A stretch of 38,093 nt of DNA, taken from positions 1 to 38,093 of IMG/VR virus record IMGVR_UViG_3300019132_000065, one strand, 5' to 3'. Positions 1-5,402 of this stretch are shown in pieces. Numbering within the stretch: position 1 is the first letter of the stretch; each line of letters starts with the position of its first letter. The notes beneath the pieces were generated by a model. It was not told the DNA's origin, did no database searches, and worked only from the letters and a program-made list of their open reading frames with translations. A program made the translations under genes and the position numbers. This stretch comes from a virus.

Positions 1-63
1 TAGCTTCTCGCCGGTATCCGGGTCGCTGATCGTGACCTTGATGGGCTTGTCGTAGGCGCTCAT
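1..63 (-). CDS. partial phage hypothetical protein, N-terminus only
   Basis: An ATG at 63 opens a minus-strand frame that runs off the left edge after 21 codons. It begins MSAYDKPIKVTISDPDTG and looks like the start of a small phage protein of unknown function. The start overlaps the stop of the upstream ASCH-like gene by 4 bp (ATGA), which supports it as the next gene of the left operon. If the molecule is circular, the frame joins in phase with the minus-strand gene at 38093. If not, the rest of the gene lies outside the window. Confidence 0.55.
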   Translation of the reverse strand, partial: MSAYDKPIKVTISDPDTGEKL

Positions 64-698
64 GCTGCCTCCAAGGCGTCGATGTTGTGGGGGTGGACTG
101 TGAAAGTGAGCGCTGCGACCCAGGGATTGGCTTCCCAGGAGCCGGGGCCGTGGAGGCGGTTCCAAAGCTGCTCGAAGGCGATGGCGTGCAGGTGTCGATT
201 GCCCACGCCGTGGTCGACGATTGGCTCTACGCCTTCTGCCTTCGCATCCTCTTCGCTGATGTCCTGAAGCCTCTGAACCCGAACCTCAGTGACGATCAGC
301 GTCAGGCGGGAAGCCCAGCGGGGCATGTGGATGGAGGGACGATGCCGAACGTGCCCGCAGTTGTCGCCGTGGCAGGGATGAAACTCGTCCGCGAGATAGC
401 CGTACTCGTTCGCAACATCTCCGCCTTCGGCGTCGTGCCACCAGCTCTCCCGCACCCACAGCCGGTCTCCGACTTCGTAGCGAACGGGAATGTTGTCGCC
501 GCACTTGTTCTCGACGTCTGTTCCGCGTGCGCCCCACATGCACCACACGTTGGTGTGGTTGTAGCGGTCGGCGTACCAGCGTCCGTCGTTGTAGCGTTCA
601 CGCGGCTGCGGCTTGATAACCCGCCTGTCTTGCGTCTTTCGCCCTTCCAACAGAGCGCGCACTTCCGGCCCGGAGAAGATCAGAGGACGGTCGGTCAT
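60..698 (-). CDS. ASCH-like phage protein
   Basis: This is a 212-aa protein starting MTDRPLIFSGPEVRALLEGRKTQ followed by RRVIKPQP. That opening, with the later GDRLWVRESW segment, is the hallmark of the ASCH/PUA-like phage proteins sometimes labelled morphogenetic. ASCH domains are thought to bind RNA or modified nucleotides; the exact role in phages is not known. The start overlaps the stop of the preceding gene by 4 bp (ATGA), so the two are translationally coupled in the early-left operon. The C-terminal ASCH-like part (VTEVRVQRLQDISEEDAKAEGV) is intact and the length is typical. Confidence 0.8.
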   Translation of the reverse strand: MTDRPLIFSGPEVRALLEGRKTQDRRVIKPQPRERYNDGRWYADRYNHTNVWCMWGARGTDVENKCGDNIPVRYEVGDRLWVRESWWHDAEGGDVANEYGYLADEFHPCHGDNCGHVRHRPSIHMPRWASRLTLIVTEVRVQRLQDISEEDAKAEGVEPIVDHGVGNRHLHAIAFEQLWNRLHGPGSWEANPWVAALTFTVHPHNIDALEAA

Positions 699-1162
699 AG
701 GGTGCTCTCCCGCTTGCGACGAGCGATTTCCAAATCGCGGGCGATGGCAGCCCCGCCCCCTTCAAAATCTTCGGGAAGGAGGCCGCGACGGCAGTGCGGA
801 CAGCACGCCGCCATCTTGTGTCCCCAGGTACGATCAAGCGACTTCGCGGCGCGTCGGACGAGGGTTGCTTGTTTGGCTTCTTCGGCGACTTTGAGCTTGT
901 AGCGAGCGGCGGTTTCCATCGCGCCGAAGTGCTTCACCATCGTCATCATCGCGTCGAAGTTGTCGATGGTACGCTCGCAGTCCTCGCACCAAACCCGCCG
1001 CTCCGTGGTGCTGTAGATCAGCTTTTTATGTTCGCAGACCTTCGTGCCCGTCTTGGTACGCCCCCAACGAACGCGAACTTCGCTCAGGTCTACGACCGTC
1101 GCTCCGGCTGGCGTAGAACCAGGGTCGATCATGAGCGGGACATCGGCCGGACGGTCGGTCAT
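695..1162 (-). CDS. hypothetical protein with two CxxC pairs
   Basis: This 155-aa protein has the pairs WCEDCERT and CCPHCRRG about 70 residues apart, plus CEHKK upstream, which suggests zinc binding. The middle is basic and helical. I chose ATG 1162 because it has a purine-rich site (AAGGCGAGAG) just upstream and clears the preceding gene's stop at 1174. A GTG at 1189 would add nine residues. I do not recognise the family. The position, between an ASCH-like gene and a small membrane protein in the early-left operon, suggests an accessory role after infection. Confidence 0.65.
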   Translation of the reverse strand: MTDRPADVPLMIDPGSTPAGATVVDLSEVRVRWGRTKTGTKVCEHKKLIYSTTERRVWCEDCERTIDNFDAMMTMVKHFGAMETAARYKLKVAEEAKQATLVRRAAKSLDRTWGHKMAACCPHCRRGLLPEDFEGGGAAIARDLEIARRKRESTL

Positions 1163-1173
1163 TTCTCTCGCCT

Positions 1174-1272
1174 TCAGGTCAATGCCCACTTGGCGAACCA
1201 GTAGGACGCCAGGAGTGCGGCAACTGCGGCTAGGATCAGGATGGCGGCTTGCATGGCGGTCTCGCGTGTCAT
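1174..1272 (-). CDS. small single-span membrane protein (32 aa)
   Basis: The frame begins MTRETAMQAAILILAAVAAL and continues as one hydrophobic helix ending KWALT. It is a single transmembrane segment with almost no soluble part. Its ATG overlaps the stop of the upstream gene in an ATGA arrangement (1269-1272), as do most genes in this operon, and this is the main reason to believe so short a frame. Function unknown; it could be a small membrane-active peptide or exclusion factor. Confidence 0.5.
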   Translation of the reverse strand: MTRETAMQAAILILAAVAALLASYWFAKWALT

Positions 1273-1538
1273 CGCGACACCTGAGAGCGCGTATCGTTGA
1301 AGGTCAGACGCCCTGGCTTCTTGGAGCGCCCGACATCCGCGAGCGTCACAGGTCGCCATGCGACGATTGGCACGACCATGGGCTTGCCCGTGTTCCCATG
1401 GCGCCAAGCACTTCCGTCGAACCGGCAGGGGAACGGGATTTCATAGGTGCCGGCTTGATCGCGAGCGGTCGGAATGACCTTCTGATCGCGGGCTGGAAGG
1501 CGCTCAGAGATGCTGACCGGAATGACCTTGCTGCTCAT
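1269..1538 (-). CDS. hypothetical phage protein, DUF551-like
   Basis: This is an 89-aa protein with SISERLPARDQKVIPTARDQ near the N-terminus and VVPIVAWRPV near residue 60. ERLP early and a conserved WRP after the middle are reminiscent of the small phage DUF551-type proteins, a family of unknown function. It starts two bases after the stop of the HNH gene and overlaps the next gene by 4 bp, so it is firmly inside the operon. Confidence 0.6.
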   Translation of the reverse strand: MSSKVIPVSISERLPARDQKVIPTARDQAGTYEIPFPCRFDGSAWRHGNTGKPMVVPIVAWRPVTLADVGRSKKPGRLTFNDTRSQVSR

Positions 1539-1540
1539 GT

Positions 1541-1993
1541 CTAGCTGCTCTTGTTGCTGGTGCGGCGCGCCGGTTTGGTCTTGCGGCTTTGGAACTTGCG
1601 TGAGGCCCAGCGGGAGGACTTCTCTCGTGGCTTCCCCGGCTCCTTCGCGAGCAGGCGGCGCCGGAACTCTTCGGTGTCCTTGGCGAGACGATCAGCCTTG
1701 CGGATGTTGCCGATGTCGGAGCCGTGGCTGGTGACGTGCTTCTCGCCGCGCCGACCGGTGGTTTTGTAGCGGTGGCATTCCGGGCAGAGAGGCCGGAAGT
1801 TCTCATCGGAATCGTCGCCGGTGAGGGCGCGTGCACCGATGTGATCGAACTCGATCCGCGACAGGTCGCCGAGCGCCTTGCCGCACTTGTGCTGCTTCTC
1901 CGGAAGGCCAGGGCAGCGGCAATACCGGATCATGATCCGCAGCTTGCGGAGCGTGGTGAGCTTCGGACGGGGAGCAAGAGCGGCGTCGGTCAT
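1541..1993 (-). CDS. HNH endonuclease-like protein
   Basis: This 150-aa protein has the HNH pattern: a Cys pair (CRCPG, CGKAL), FDHIGARAL carrying the central His, and ENFRPLCPECHRYKT with the final CxxCH. The last 60 residues are highly basic, suggesting a nucleic-acid-binding tail. This family of small HNH proteins is common in phages, where they nick DNA in packaging, act as free-standing nucleases, or are unassigned. It lies in the early-left operon, far from the terminase, so a packaging role is less likely than for the second HNH protein at 11404. The ATG overlaps the stop of the preceding small gene by 4 bp. Confidence 0.75.
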   Translation of the reverse strand: MTDAALAPRPKLTTLRKLRIMIRYCRCPGLPEKQHKCGKALGDLSRIEFDHIGARALTGDDSDENFRPLCPECHRYKTTGRRGEKHVTSHGSDIGNIRKADRLAKDTEEFRRRLLAKEPGKPREKSSRWASRKFQSRKTKPARRTSNKSS

Positions 1994-2154
1994 GACGCTT
2001 TCCTCTTCATCGCCCTGACGGCATGGCGCAGCTGTTTGTGGCGAAGCTCTGCAAGGCGAGCCTGATCCTTGCCAGTGCTTTGGCGCATGGCCTTCTTGCG
2101 GGCGATCCGCTCGAGCAGGGATTGGATTTCGGCTTCAAGAGATGTGCGGCGCAT
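1990..2154 (-). CDS. small basic helical protein (54 aa)
   Basis: The frame opens MRRTSLEAEIQSLLERIARK and ends AVRAMKRKAS. It is almost entirely helical and strongly basic, with heptad-like hydrophobic spacing in the first half. Its TGA overlaps the ATG of the HNH gene (ATGA at 1990-1993), and its ATG lies directly after the stop of the upstream membrane-protein gene. Both junctions match the operon style. Function unknown; it could partner or regulate the nuclease translated just after it. Confidence 0.6.
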   Translation of the reverse strand: MRRTSLEAEIQSLLERIARKKAMRQSTGKDQARLAELRHKQLRHAVRAMKRKAS

Positions 2155-2364
2155 TCACCACTCCCTCATGAAATCGTCTGCGGCAGCACGAACGCGGTCT
2201 TCGCGCGTGCACGTGCGCGCGTCGGGTTCCTCGTGTTCGACGGGTTCGGGATGTTCACGGCGCCCGGCGAAAAGCCGGATCGCCACCAGGACGGCCAAGC
2301 CAATCACCAGGATCCAGACCAGCTCAGCGAGCCTGCTTTCGATGGGAAGATCGGCCGGTTTCAT
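2155..2364 (-). CDS. small membrane protein with acidic/charged tail
   Basis: This 69-aa protein starts MKPADLPIESRLAELVW, runs through one transmembrane helix (VWILVIGLAVLVAIRLFAG), then has an acidic and then mixed-charge cytosolic tail with one Cys. The ATG at 2364 overlaps the TGA of the DUF4326 gene by one base (TGATG); an ATG four codons upstream is less well placed. Function unknown. Confidence 0.6.
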   Translation of the reverse strand: MKPADLPIESRLAELVWILVIGLAVLVAIRLFAGRREHPEPVEHEEPDARTCTREDRVRAAADDFMREW

Positions 2365-2897
2365 CAGCGCCCCCACCGAGGCCCGGAGCGGAAGCTTTTC
2401 AGCCGCCGTTCCATGGATGCCGTAACTGCAGCCCCCCGGACATCAGGGATCGGCAGAGGAATGGCCGCATGCAGCACAGACCCCGTGCTGTTGGCGATGG
2501 CAGCCAACACGTCGGCATGGCTTGGGTGCTCAAGATCGCACCAATCGGCCAGCACACGACCGCGCAACGCTACCTGGATGTCTTCGACCGAAGGCGGGAT
2601 CGGTAGCTTCGGGCCGAGTTTGCTCAGAACCTCAAGCGGCAAGGTGTAAGCAACGCTGTTGACCCAGGCCCGGTAGATCTCCGTTGCCGCCCACCTGCGA
2701 TTGGCAACGCTGTTCGGGTGACGGATGCGGTTGCTCGATTTCGCTGCCAGCATGGCCCGCACAGCCGCACGGTTCCCCGCGAACGGATTGGCCCAAGCGC
2801 TCCCTGGACCGACATAGATCGCCCCATCGGGGATCTTGCCGCCGTCCGTATGAAGGCACTGGATCCGGAAGGGTCTGCGGGCGCTGGCGCGGGGCAT
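2364..2897 (-). CDS. DUF4326-type protein
   Basis: This 177-aa protein has the DUF4326 signature: IYVGPGSAWANPFAGNR, then RAWVNS, and an ALRGRVLADWC segment in which a glycine-rich loop is followed by W-C. Phage and bacterial DUF4326 proteins have no established function; the fold is thought to be related to small nucleotide-binding domains. The start at 2897 lies one base from the stop of the upstream gene. A longer same-frame extension to 3239 reads across that upstream gene and is rejected. The C-terminus ends in a basic stretch (RRLKSFRSGPRWGR). Confidence 0.7.
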   Translation of the reverse strand: MPRASARRPFRIQCLHTDGGKIPDGAIYVGPGSAWANPFAGNRAAVRAMLAAKSSNRIRHPNSVANRRWAATEIYRAWVNSVAYTLPLEVLSKLGPKLPIPPSVEDIQVALRGRVLADWCDLEHPSHADVLAAIANSTGSVLHAAIPLPIPDVRGAAVTASMERRLKSFRSGPRWGR

Positions 2898-2898
2898 G

Positions 2899-3183
2899 TC
2901 AGCGGACCTCCCGGCGATAGCGGACCTTGTAGGAGCGCCCCCGCTCGGTGATCTCGTGGTCGAACTCTTCGCGCCAACCGCGCATCCCGGTGTCGGTGAT
3001 GTTCGCCGAATGCGCCCACGCCTCAAGATCGGCGTCGGACAAAGGGTTGTCCGCGGACATGCAGCCCGCGCCCAACGCAAACTCAATCCATTCCTCGATC
3101 TGCTTCCTAGTCGCGGCGTTCGGCAGCCGCACCTCGAAATCGACCCTGATGATTGAGCCTTCCGGCAGAAGCTCTTCAGCCAT
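2899..3183 (-). CDS. hypothetical phage protein
   Basis: This is a 94-aa acidic protein beginning MAEELLPEGSIIRVDFEVRL and ending SYKVRYRREVR. It has an N-terminal beta-rich stretch, a helix (ATRKQIEEWIEFALG) and a C-terminal basic strand. I do not recognise the family. The ATG at 3183 is preferred because a longer start at 3246 would cover the end of the first gene of the operon. It is the second gene after the left promoter, which for many phages is a slot for host-takeover or counter-defence proteins. Confidence 0.6.
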   Translation of the reverse strand: MAEELLPEGSIIRVDFEVRLPNAATRKQIEEWIEFALGAGCMSADNPLSDADLEAWAHSANITDTGMRGWREEFDHEITERGRSYKVRYRREVR

Positions 3184-3193
3184 CGCGCTCGCC

Positions 3194-3472
3194 TCAGCCC
3201 ACAAGCACTTGCACAGCGCCGAACAATCCAGCGCCGCACAAAACACCGCAGAGGTAGAAGGCTGCTTCTGGCTGACGGATCAGCGCGGAAAGCCGATGCG
3301 TCACCCGTTCGATGAGGGACGGCTGCTCTTGCTCAAAGGCAGGAAGGGCAACGACACGCCCAGCCTGAAAATGGCTCAGATCAACAACGCCGACGCGCTG
3401 ATCGACCTGCGGATAAGCCCGGCGGGAAAAGGCGAAAGCATCGGGGAGAGCTTGGCGGGACATGTGAGCCAT
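3194..3472 (-). CDS. first gene of the left operon, membrane-anchored protein
   Basis: This is a 92-aa protein with a soluble N-terminal part and one C-terminal transmembrane helix (AAFYLCGVLCGAGLFGAVQVLVG). It is the first gene after the repressed promoter at 3493-3521, so it should be made first on induction. The start is uncertain: ATG 3472 or ATG 3463, both inside or beside an 11-bp inverted repeat that could fold in the mRNA leader. Function unknown. C-terminal tail-anchored proteins in this slot could disturb the host membrane or exclude other phages, but nothing here proves it. Confidence 0.6.
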   Translation of the reverse strand: MAHMSRQALPDAFAFSRRAYPQVDQRVGVVDLSHFQAGRVVALPAFEQEQPSLIERVTHRLSALIRQPEAAFYLCGVLCGAGLFGAVQVLVG

Positions 3473-3494
3473 CCGTGATTGGAGGATGGCTCAC
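3464..3494. repeat. perfect 11-bp inverted repeat at the start of the left operon
   Basis: GTGAGCCATCC (3464-3474) and GGATGGCTCAC (3484-3494) are exact inverted copies separated by 9 bp. The repeat spans the -10 edge, the predicted transcription start near 3486 and the start codon at 3472. It could be a second operator or an RNA hairpin that masks the ribosome site. Confidence 0.6.
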
Positions 3495-3521
3495 CATAGA
3501 ACGGTAAAATTACCGCGTCAA
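3493..3521 (-). promoter_or_regulatory. early-left promoter with repressor operator in the spacer
   Basis: On the minus strand TTGACG (3521-3516), a 17-bp spacer and TATGGT (3498-3493) form a strong sigma70-type promoter. The spacer contains a full operator copy (3502-3515), so repressor and polymerase would exclude each other. Predicted transcription starts near 3486 and feeds the operon 3472 to 60. Confidence 0.7.
3502..3515. promoter_or_regulatory. operator 1 (CGGTAAAATTACCG)
   Basis: Perfect half-sites CGGTAA and TTACCG are separated by two bases. The site lies inside the -35/-10 spacer of the left promoter and is identical to the copy at 5119-5132 in the right promoter. Confidence 0.75.
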
Positions 3522-3529
3522 CACAAAAA

Positions 3530-3543
3530 CGGTAGAATTACCG
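3530..3543. promoter_or_regulatory. operator 2 (CGGTAGAATTACCG)
   Basis: One mismatch from operator 1, lying 28 bp from it start to start and upstream of the left promoter -35. The spacing, close to three helical turns, would allow cooperative binding of repressor dimers on one DNA face. Confidence 0.7.
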
Positions 3544-3544
3544 A

Positions 3545-3775
3545 TCAATGCGGGAGGACGTCTTTGACCGCCACTACGGTGCCGGACTGTCCATCGCACC
3601 GCGGACATCGGAAGGTCATTCCTCGCAAGATCCCGCTCTCGCGCAACTCCTCTTTGCTCCGAGGGGCGTCATCAACGTCGGGGATGTCGATGGTGCGTTC
3701 GATCAGTTTGCGGCAGTTGTGGCAGCGCACGTGAAGCCAAAATCGCGCAATGACGTTCGGCTGTTCGAGATACAT
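3545..3775 (-). CDS. small zinc-ribbon-like protein
   Basis: This 76-aa protein has two CxxC knuckles, RCHNCRKL and RCPRCDGQ, about 30 residues apart. That is the spacing of a zinc ribbon. It begins MYLEQPNVIARFWLHV. It lies on the minus strand between the repressor module and the left promoter, ending two bases before operator 2. Because it is upstream of the repressed promoter it may be expressed in lysogens with the repressor. Function unknown; related small Cys4 phage proteins are usually called hypothetical. Confidence 0.6.
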   Translation of the reverse strand: MYLEQPNVIARFWLHVRCHNCRKLIERTIDIPDVDDAPRSKEELRESGILRGMTFRCPRCDGQSGTVVAVKDVLPH

Positions 3776-3903
3776 TCGCAGCTCCGACCAGGCACGACAA
3801 TATTCCTAGTTTGTTCACGGAGCTGATCAGGAGTCGAGTCGAGAAATGCGGAGGCGGCCGGCGGCGTGGATGGGCTGGTTAATCGCTGCCCGCCTGAGTT
3901 CAT
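3703..3903 (-). CDS. possible small protein overlapping the zinc-ribbon gene
   Basis: A 66-aa frame starts with an ATG that overlaps the stop of the membrane-protein gene by 4 bp (ATGA at 3900-3903), the arrangement of genuine neighbours here. It overlaps the next gene by 73 bp, and its composition (Ser, Thr, Pro rich, no clear fold) is unconvincing. Included as a low-confidence alternative because the 3776-3899 gap is otherwise unoccupied. Confidence 0.25.
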   Translation of the reverse strand: MNSGGQRLTSPSTPPAASAFLDSTPDQLREQTRNIVVPGRSCECISNSRTSLRDFGFTCAATTAAN

Positions 3904-4298
3904 CGATTTGTCGGTCGAGGGTCCGAGTGGGATGGGCGGGCAGCCAAGCCCTGACTGTATTCCTGGCCTCGCTGCGCCTTTTCAGCTTCTCGCTGCGCGC
4001 GCATGTGCGCTATGGCCTCGCCGGCCTCTTTCTGCTGATCAGCCCTGACCTTTTCGGCCATCCTGTCGGCTACGACACGGACGCTCGACAACGCGCGAAT
4101 AATCCCTGCCAAGCCCGCACACAAAAAGGCTCCGATGCCAAGGGTCGCTGCCGTGCCTTCGTGGATAGCGCCCCTTGCGGTTAACGAAATCGCGGCCGCG
4201 GCGAGAAAGAATGCGATGGATCCCAAAATGAGACCGCTGAGCGGATGGAAGTACGAAACAAGTAGAGCTAGCAACAGGATTACCAAGAACACTTCCAT
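3900..4298 (-). CDS. repressor-linked membrane protein, possible superinfection exclusion
   Basis: This is a 132-aa protein with three hydrophobic helices in the first 80 residues (MEVFLVILLLALLVSYFH, LILGSIAFFLAAAAISL, LGIGAFLCAGLAGIIRAL) and a charged helical C-terminus (MAEKVRADQQKEAGEAIAH) that may form a coiled coil. The ATG at 4298 has a strong GGGAGG upstream. It lies 23 bp downstream of the repressor gene on the same strand, so it is likely transcribed in the lysogen. Membrane proteins expressed from a prophage beside the repressor often block superinfection, but that role is inferred from position only. Confidence 0.6.
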   Translation of the reverse strand: MEVFLVILLLALLVSYFHPLSGLILGSIAFFLAAAAISLTARGAIHEGTAATLGIGAFLCAGLAGIIRALSSVRVVADRMAEKVRADQQKEAGEAIAHMRAQREAEKAQRGQEYSQGLAARPSHSDPRPTNR

Positions 4299-4321
4299 CT
4301 GCGTCCCTCCCAGATAGCCGC

Positions 4322-5056
4322 TCAGCGTCGCCGCCGACCTCGTAGCCTCGTCGACGTGTTTATTTCCCTTACCAGCCCAAAGACGCGAACCTCTACGCTC
4401 TCCGAGTCCGTGTCGTGCGGCACAATGATGGGCCTGTGACGCTTGTTTGTTGAGCGCGGATGAAATTCGACGCGATCCGCGTAGTATTCCACCTCCTTGA
4501 CGGACCATTCTCGACGGAGACCGCCGTCGCTCGTGCGCTCTATGGCGACTAGCATGCCGTCCTCGAGCGGCAGCCCAGTGTCATCGAAGTCGATGCAGAT
4601 GACCCGGCTCCCAGGGACAATCGGCGGATCGGCCGCGTTCATGGAGTCGCCCTCAATTTCAAGGGCAAACATGCGCGCATTGGGAAACTCGGGGTCGCGT
4701 TCGCCGAAGAGCATTTCGGGCTCTTCGTCGTCGTACTCGATGACCTCCCGAAACACACCGGCAGCCGCTTTTCCCACAATAGGGATGGGATGCGGGTGCC
4801 CAGGCGCAAGACGCGCCTCGCTTGTCGACCGATCTTCCTGACCGCCTTCCATCAGCCATGACAGGCTTGTTCCTAGGACGGGAGCAAGCGCGGCCAAGGT
4901 GGCAGTCGATACGCCTTGCCGGTCGCCATTCTTGACTGCTCGACGCATGTTGCGGATCGCATCGGGCTTCCCGGCGGCAACGGATGCCGCATTCGCGGAC
5001 AAGCCCCGCTCCTTCAGCTTCTGTTCAACTCGGTCGAGAACTGCCGTCAGATCCAT
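4322..5056 (-). CDS. CI-like repressor, HTH plus S24 peptidase
   Basis: This 244-aa protein has an N-terminal helix-turn-helix region (about residues 5-70) and a LexA/CI-type S24 peptidase domain (about 90-235). Ala99-Gly100 in KAAAGVFREV matches the self-cleavage site, Ser138 in EGDSMNAADP is the nucleophile, and Lys187 in EWSVKEVEYY is the likely general base. RecA-stimulated self-cleavage would therefore induce the prophage after DNA damage. The ATG at 5056 starts only 5 bp from operator 3 and has no Shine-Dalgarno sequence; a longer upstream start would run through the operators. It would bind the five CGGTAA/TTACCG sites and repress both early operons. Confidence 0.9.
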   Translation of the reverse strand: MDLTAVLDRVEQKLKERGLSANAASVAAGKPDAIRNMRRAVKNGDRQGVSTATLAALAPVLGTSLSWLMEGGQEDRSTSEARLAPGHPHPIPIVGKAAAGVFREVIEYDDEEPEMLFGERDPEFPNARMFALEIEGDSMNAADPPIVPGSRVICIDFDDTGLPLEDGMLVAIERTSDGGLRREWSVKEVEYYADRVEFHPRSTNKRHRPIIVPHDTDSESVEVRVFGLVREINTSTRLRGRRRR

Positions 5057-5060
5057 GGCG

Positions 5061-5074
5061 CGGTAAGATGACCG
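5061..5074. promoter_or_regulatory. operator 3 (CGGTAAGATGACCG)
   Basis: The CGGTAA half is perfect and the other half (TGACCG) has one change. It lies 5 bp from the repressor start codon, so binding would block repressor transcription: a likely autoregulation site. Confidence 0.65.
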
Positions 5075-5094
5075 GAGAACGGGCGCTTCGCATC

Positions 5095-5108
5095 CGGTAA
5101 GATGACCG
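5095..5108. promoter_or_regulatory. operator 4 (CGGTAAGATGACCG)
   Basis: Identical to operator 3 and directly abutting the -35 of the right promoter (5109). It is 34 bp from operator 3 and 24 bp from operator 5, start to start. Confidence 0.65.
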
Positions 5109-5137
5109 TTGACGAAAGCGGTAAAATTACCGATATT
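5109..5137 (+). promoter_or_regulatory. early-right promoter with operator in the spacer
   Basis: TTGACG (5109-5114), a 17-bp spacer and GATATT (5132-5137). The spacer contains operator 5. The layout copies the left promoter, with the same -35 and spacer length and an operator in the spacer. Predicted transcription begins about 5143-5145, at or next to the ATG of the first gene. Confidence 0.65.
5119..5132. promoter_or_regulatory. operator 5 (CGGTAAAATTACCG)
   Basis: Identical to operator 1. It occupies the -35/-10 spacer of the right promoter, so binding would directly exclude RNA polymerase. Confidence 0.75.
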
Positions 5138-5144
5138 GAGTGCC

Positions 5145-5402
5145 ATGAGCGCAATTGATCAGCTTGTGGACCTCGCACGCCGCTACAGCGATGCGACAGG
5201 ATTGGAGCCGAAAACCGTTAGCTGGCGAGCTTTCGGCGACACGAAGAAATTAGCGGCCCTCGAAACTGGCGCCGACATTCAGGTCGGTCGCTACGAGCGG
5301 ACATTGCAGTGGTTTTCCGACAACTGGCCTGCTGAGGTTGAGTGGCCCGCTGACATTGCGAGGCCCCCGGTGCGTGCGACCACTGCCGGCGAGGCTGCCT
5401 GA
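5145..5402 (+). CDS. Cro-position small regulator
   Basis: This is an 85-aa protein beginning MSAIDQLVDLARRYSDATGL, with a helical region followed by RYERTLQWFSDNWPAEVEWP. Small proteins of this type sit in the cro position of many rhizobial prophages, but I cannot assign a classical HTH with confidence. The ATG at 5145 falls where transcription from the right promoter is predicted to start, and no Shine-Dalgarno sequence precedes it, so the message may be leaderless. It is divergent from the repressor and would be the first protein made on entering the lytic pathway. Confidence 0.7.
   Translation: MSAIDQLVDLARRYSDATGLEPKTVSWRAFGDTKKLAALETGADIQVGRYERTLQWFSDNWPAEVEWPADIARPPVRATTAGEAA

Noticed and set aside
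87-902. 271-codon plus-strand frame at the left end
   Set aside because: Antisense to the ASCH-like gene and the Cys4 gene, both better supported by overlaps and sequence features.
2897-3239. N-terminal extension of the DUF4326 gene
   Set aside because: In-frame but Arg/Ser-rich and lying across the preceding gene; the DUF4326 domain starts after ATG 2897.
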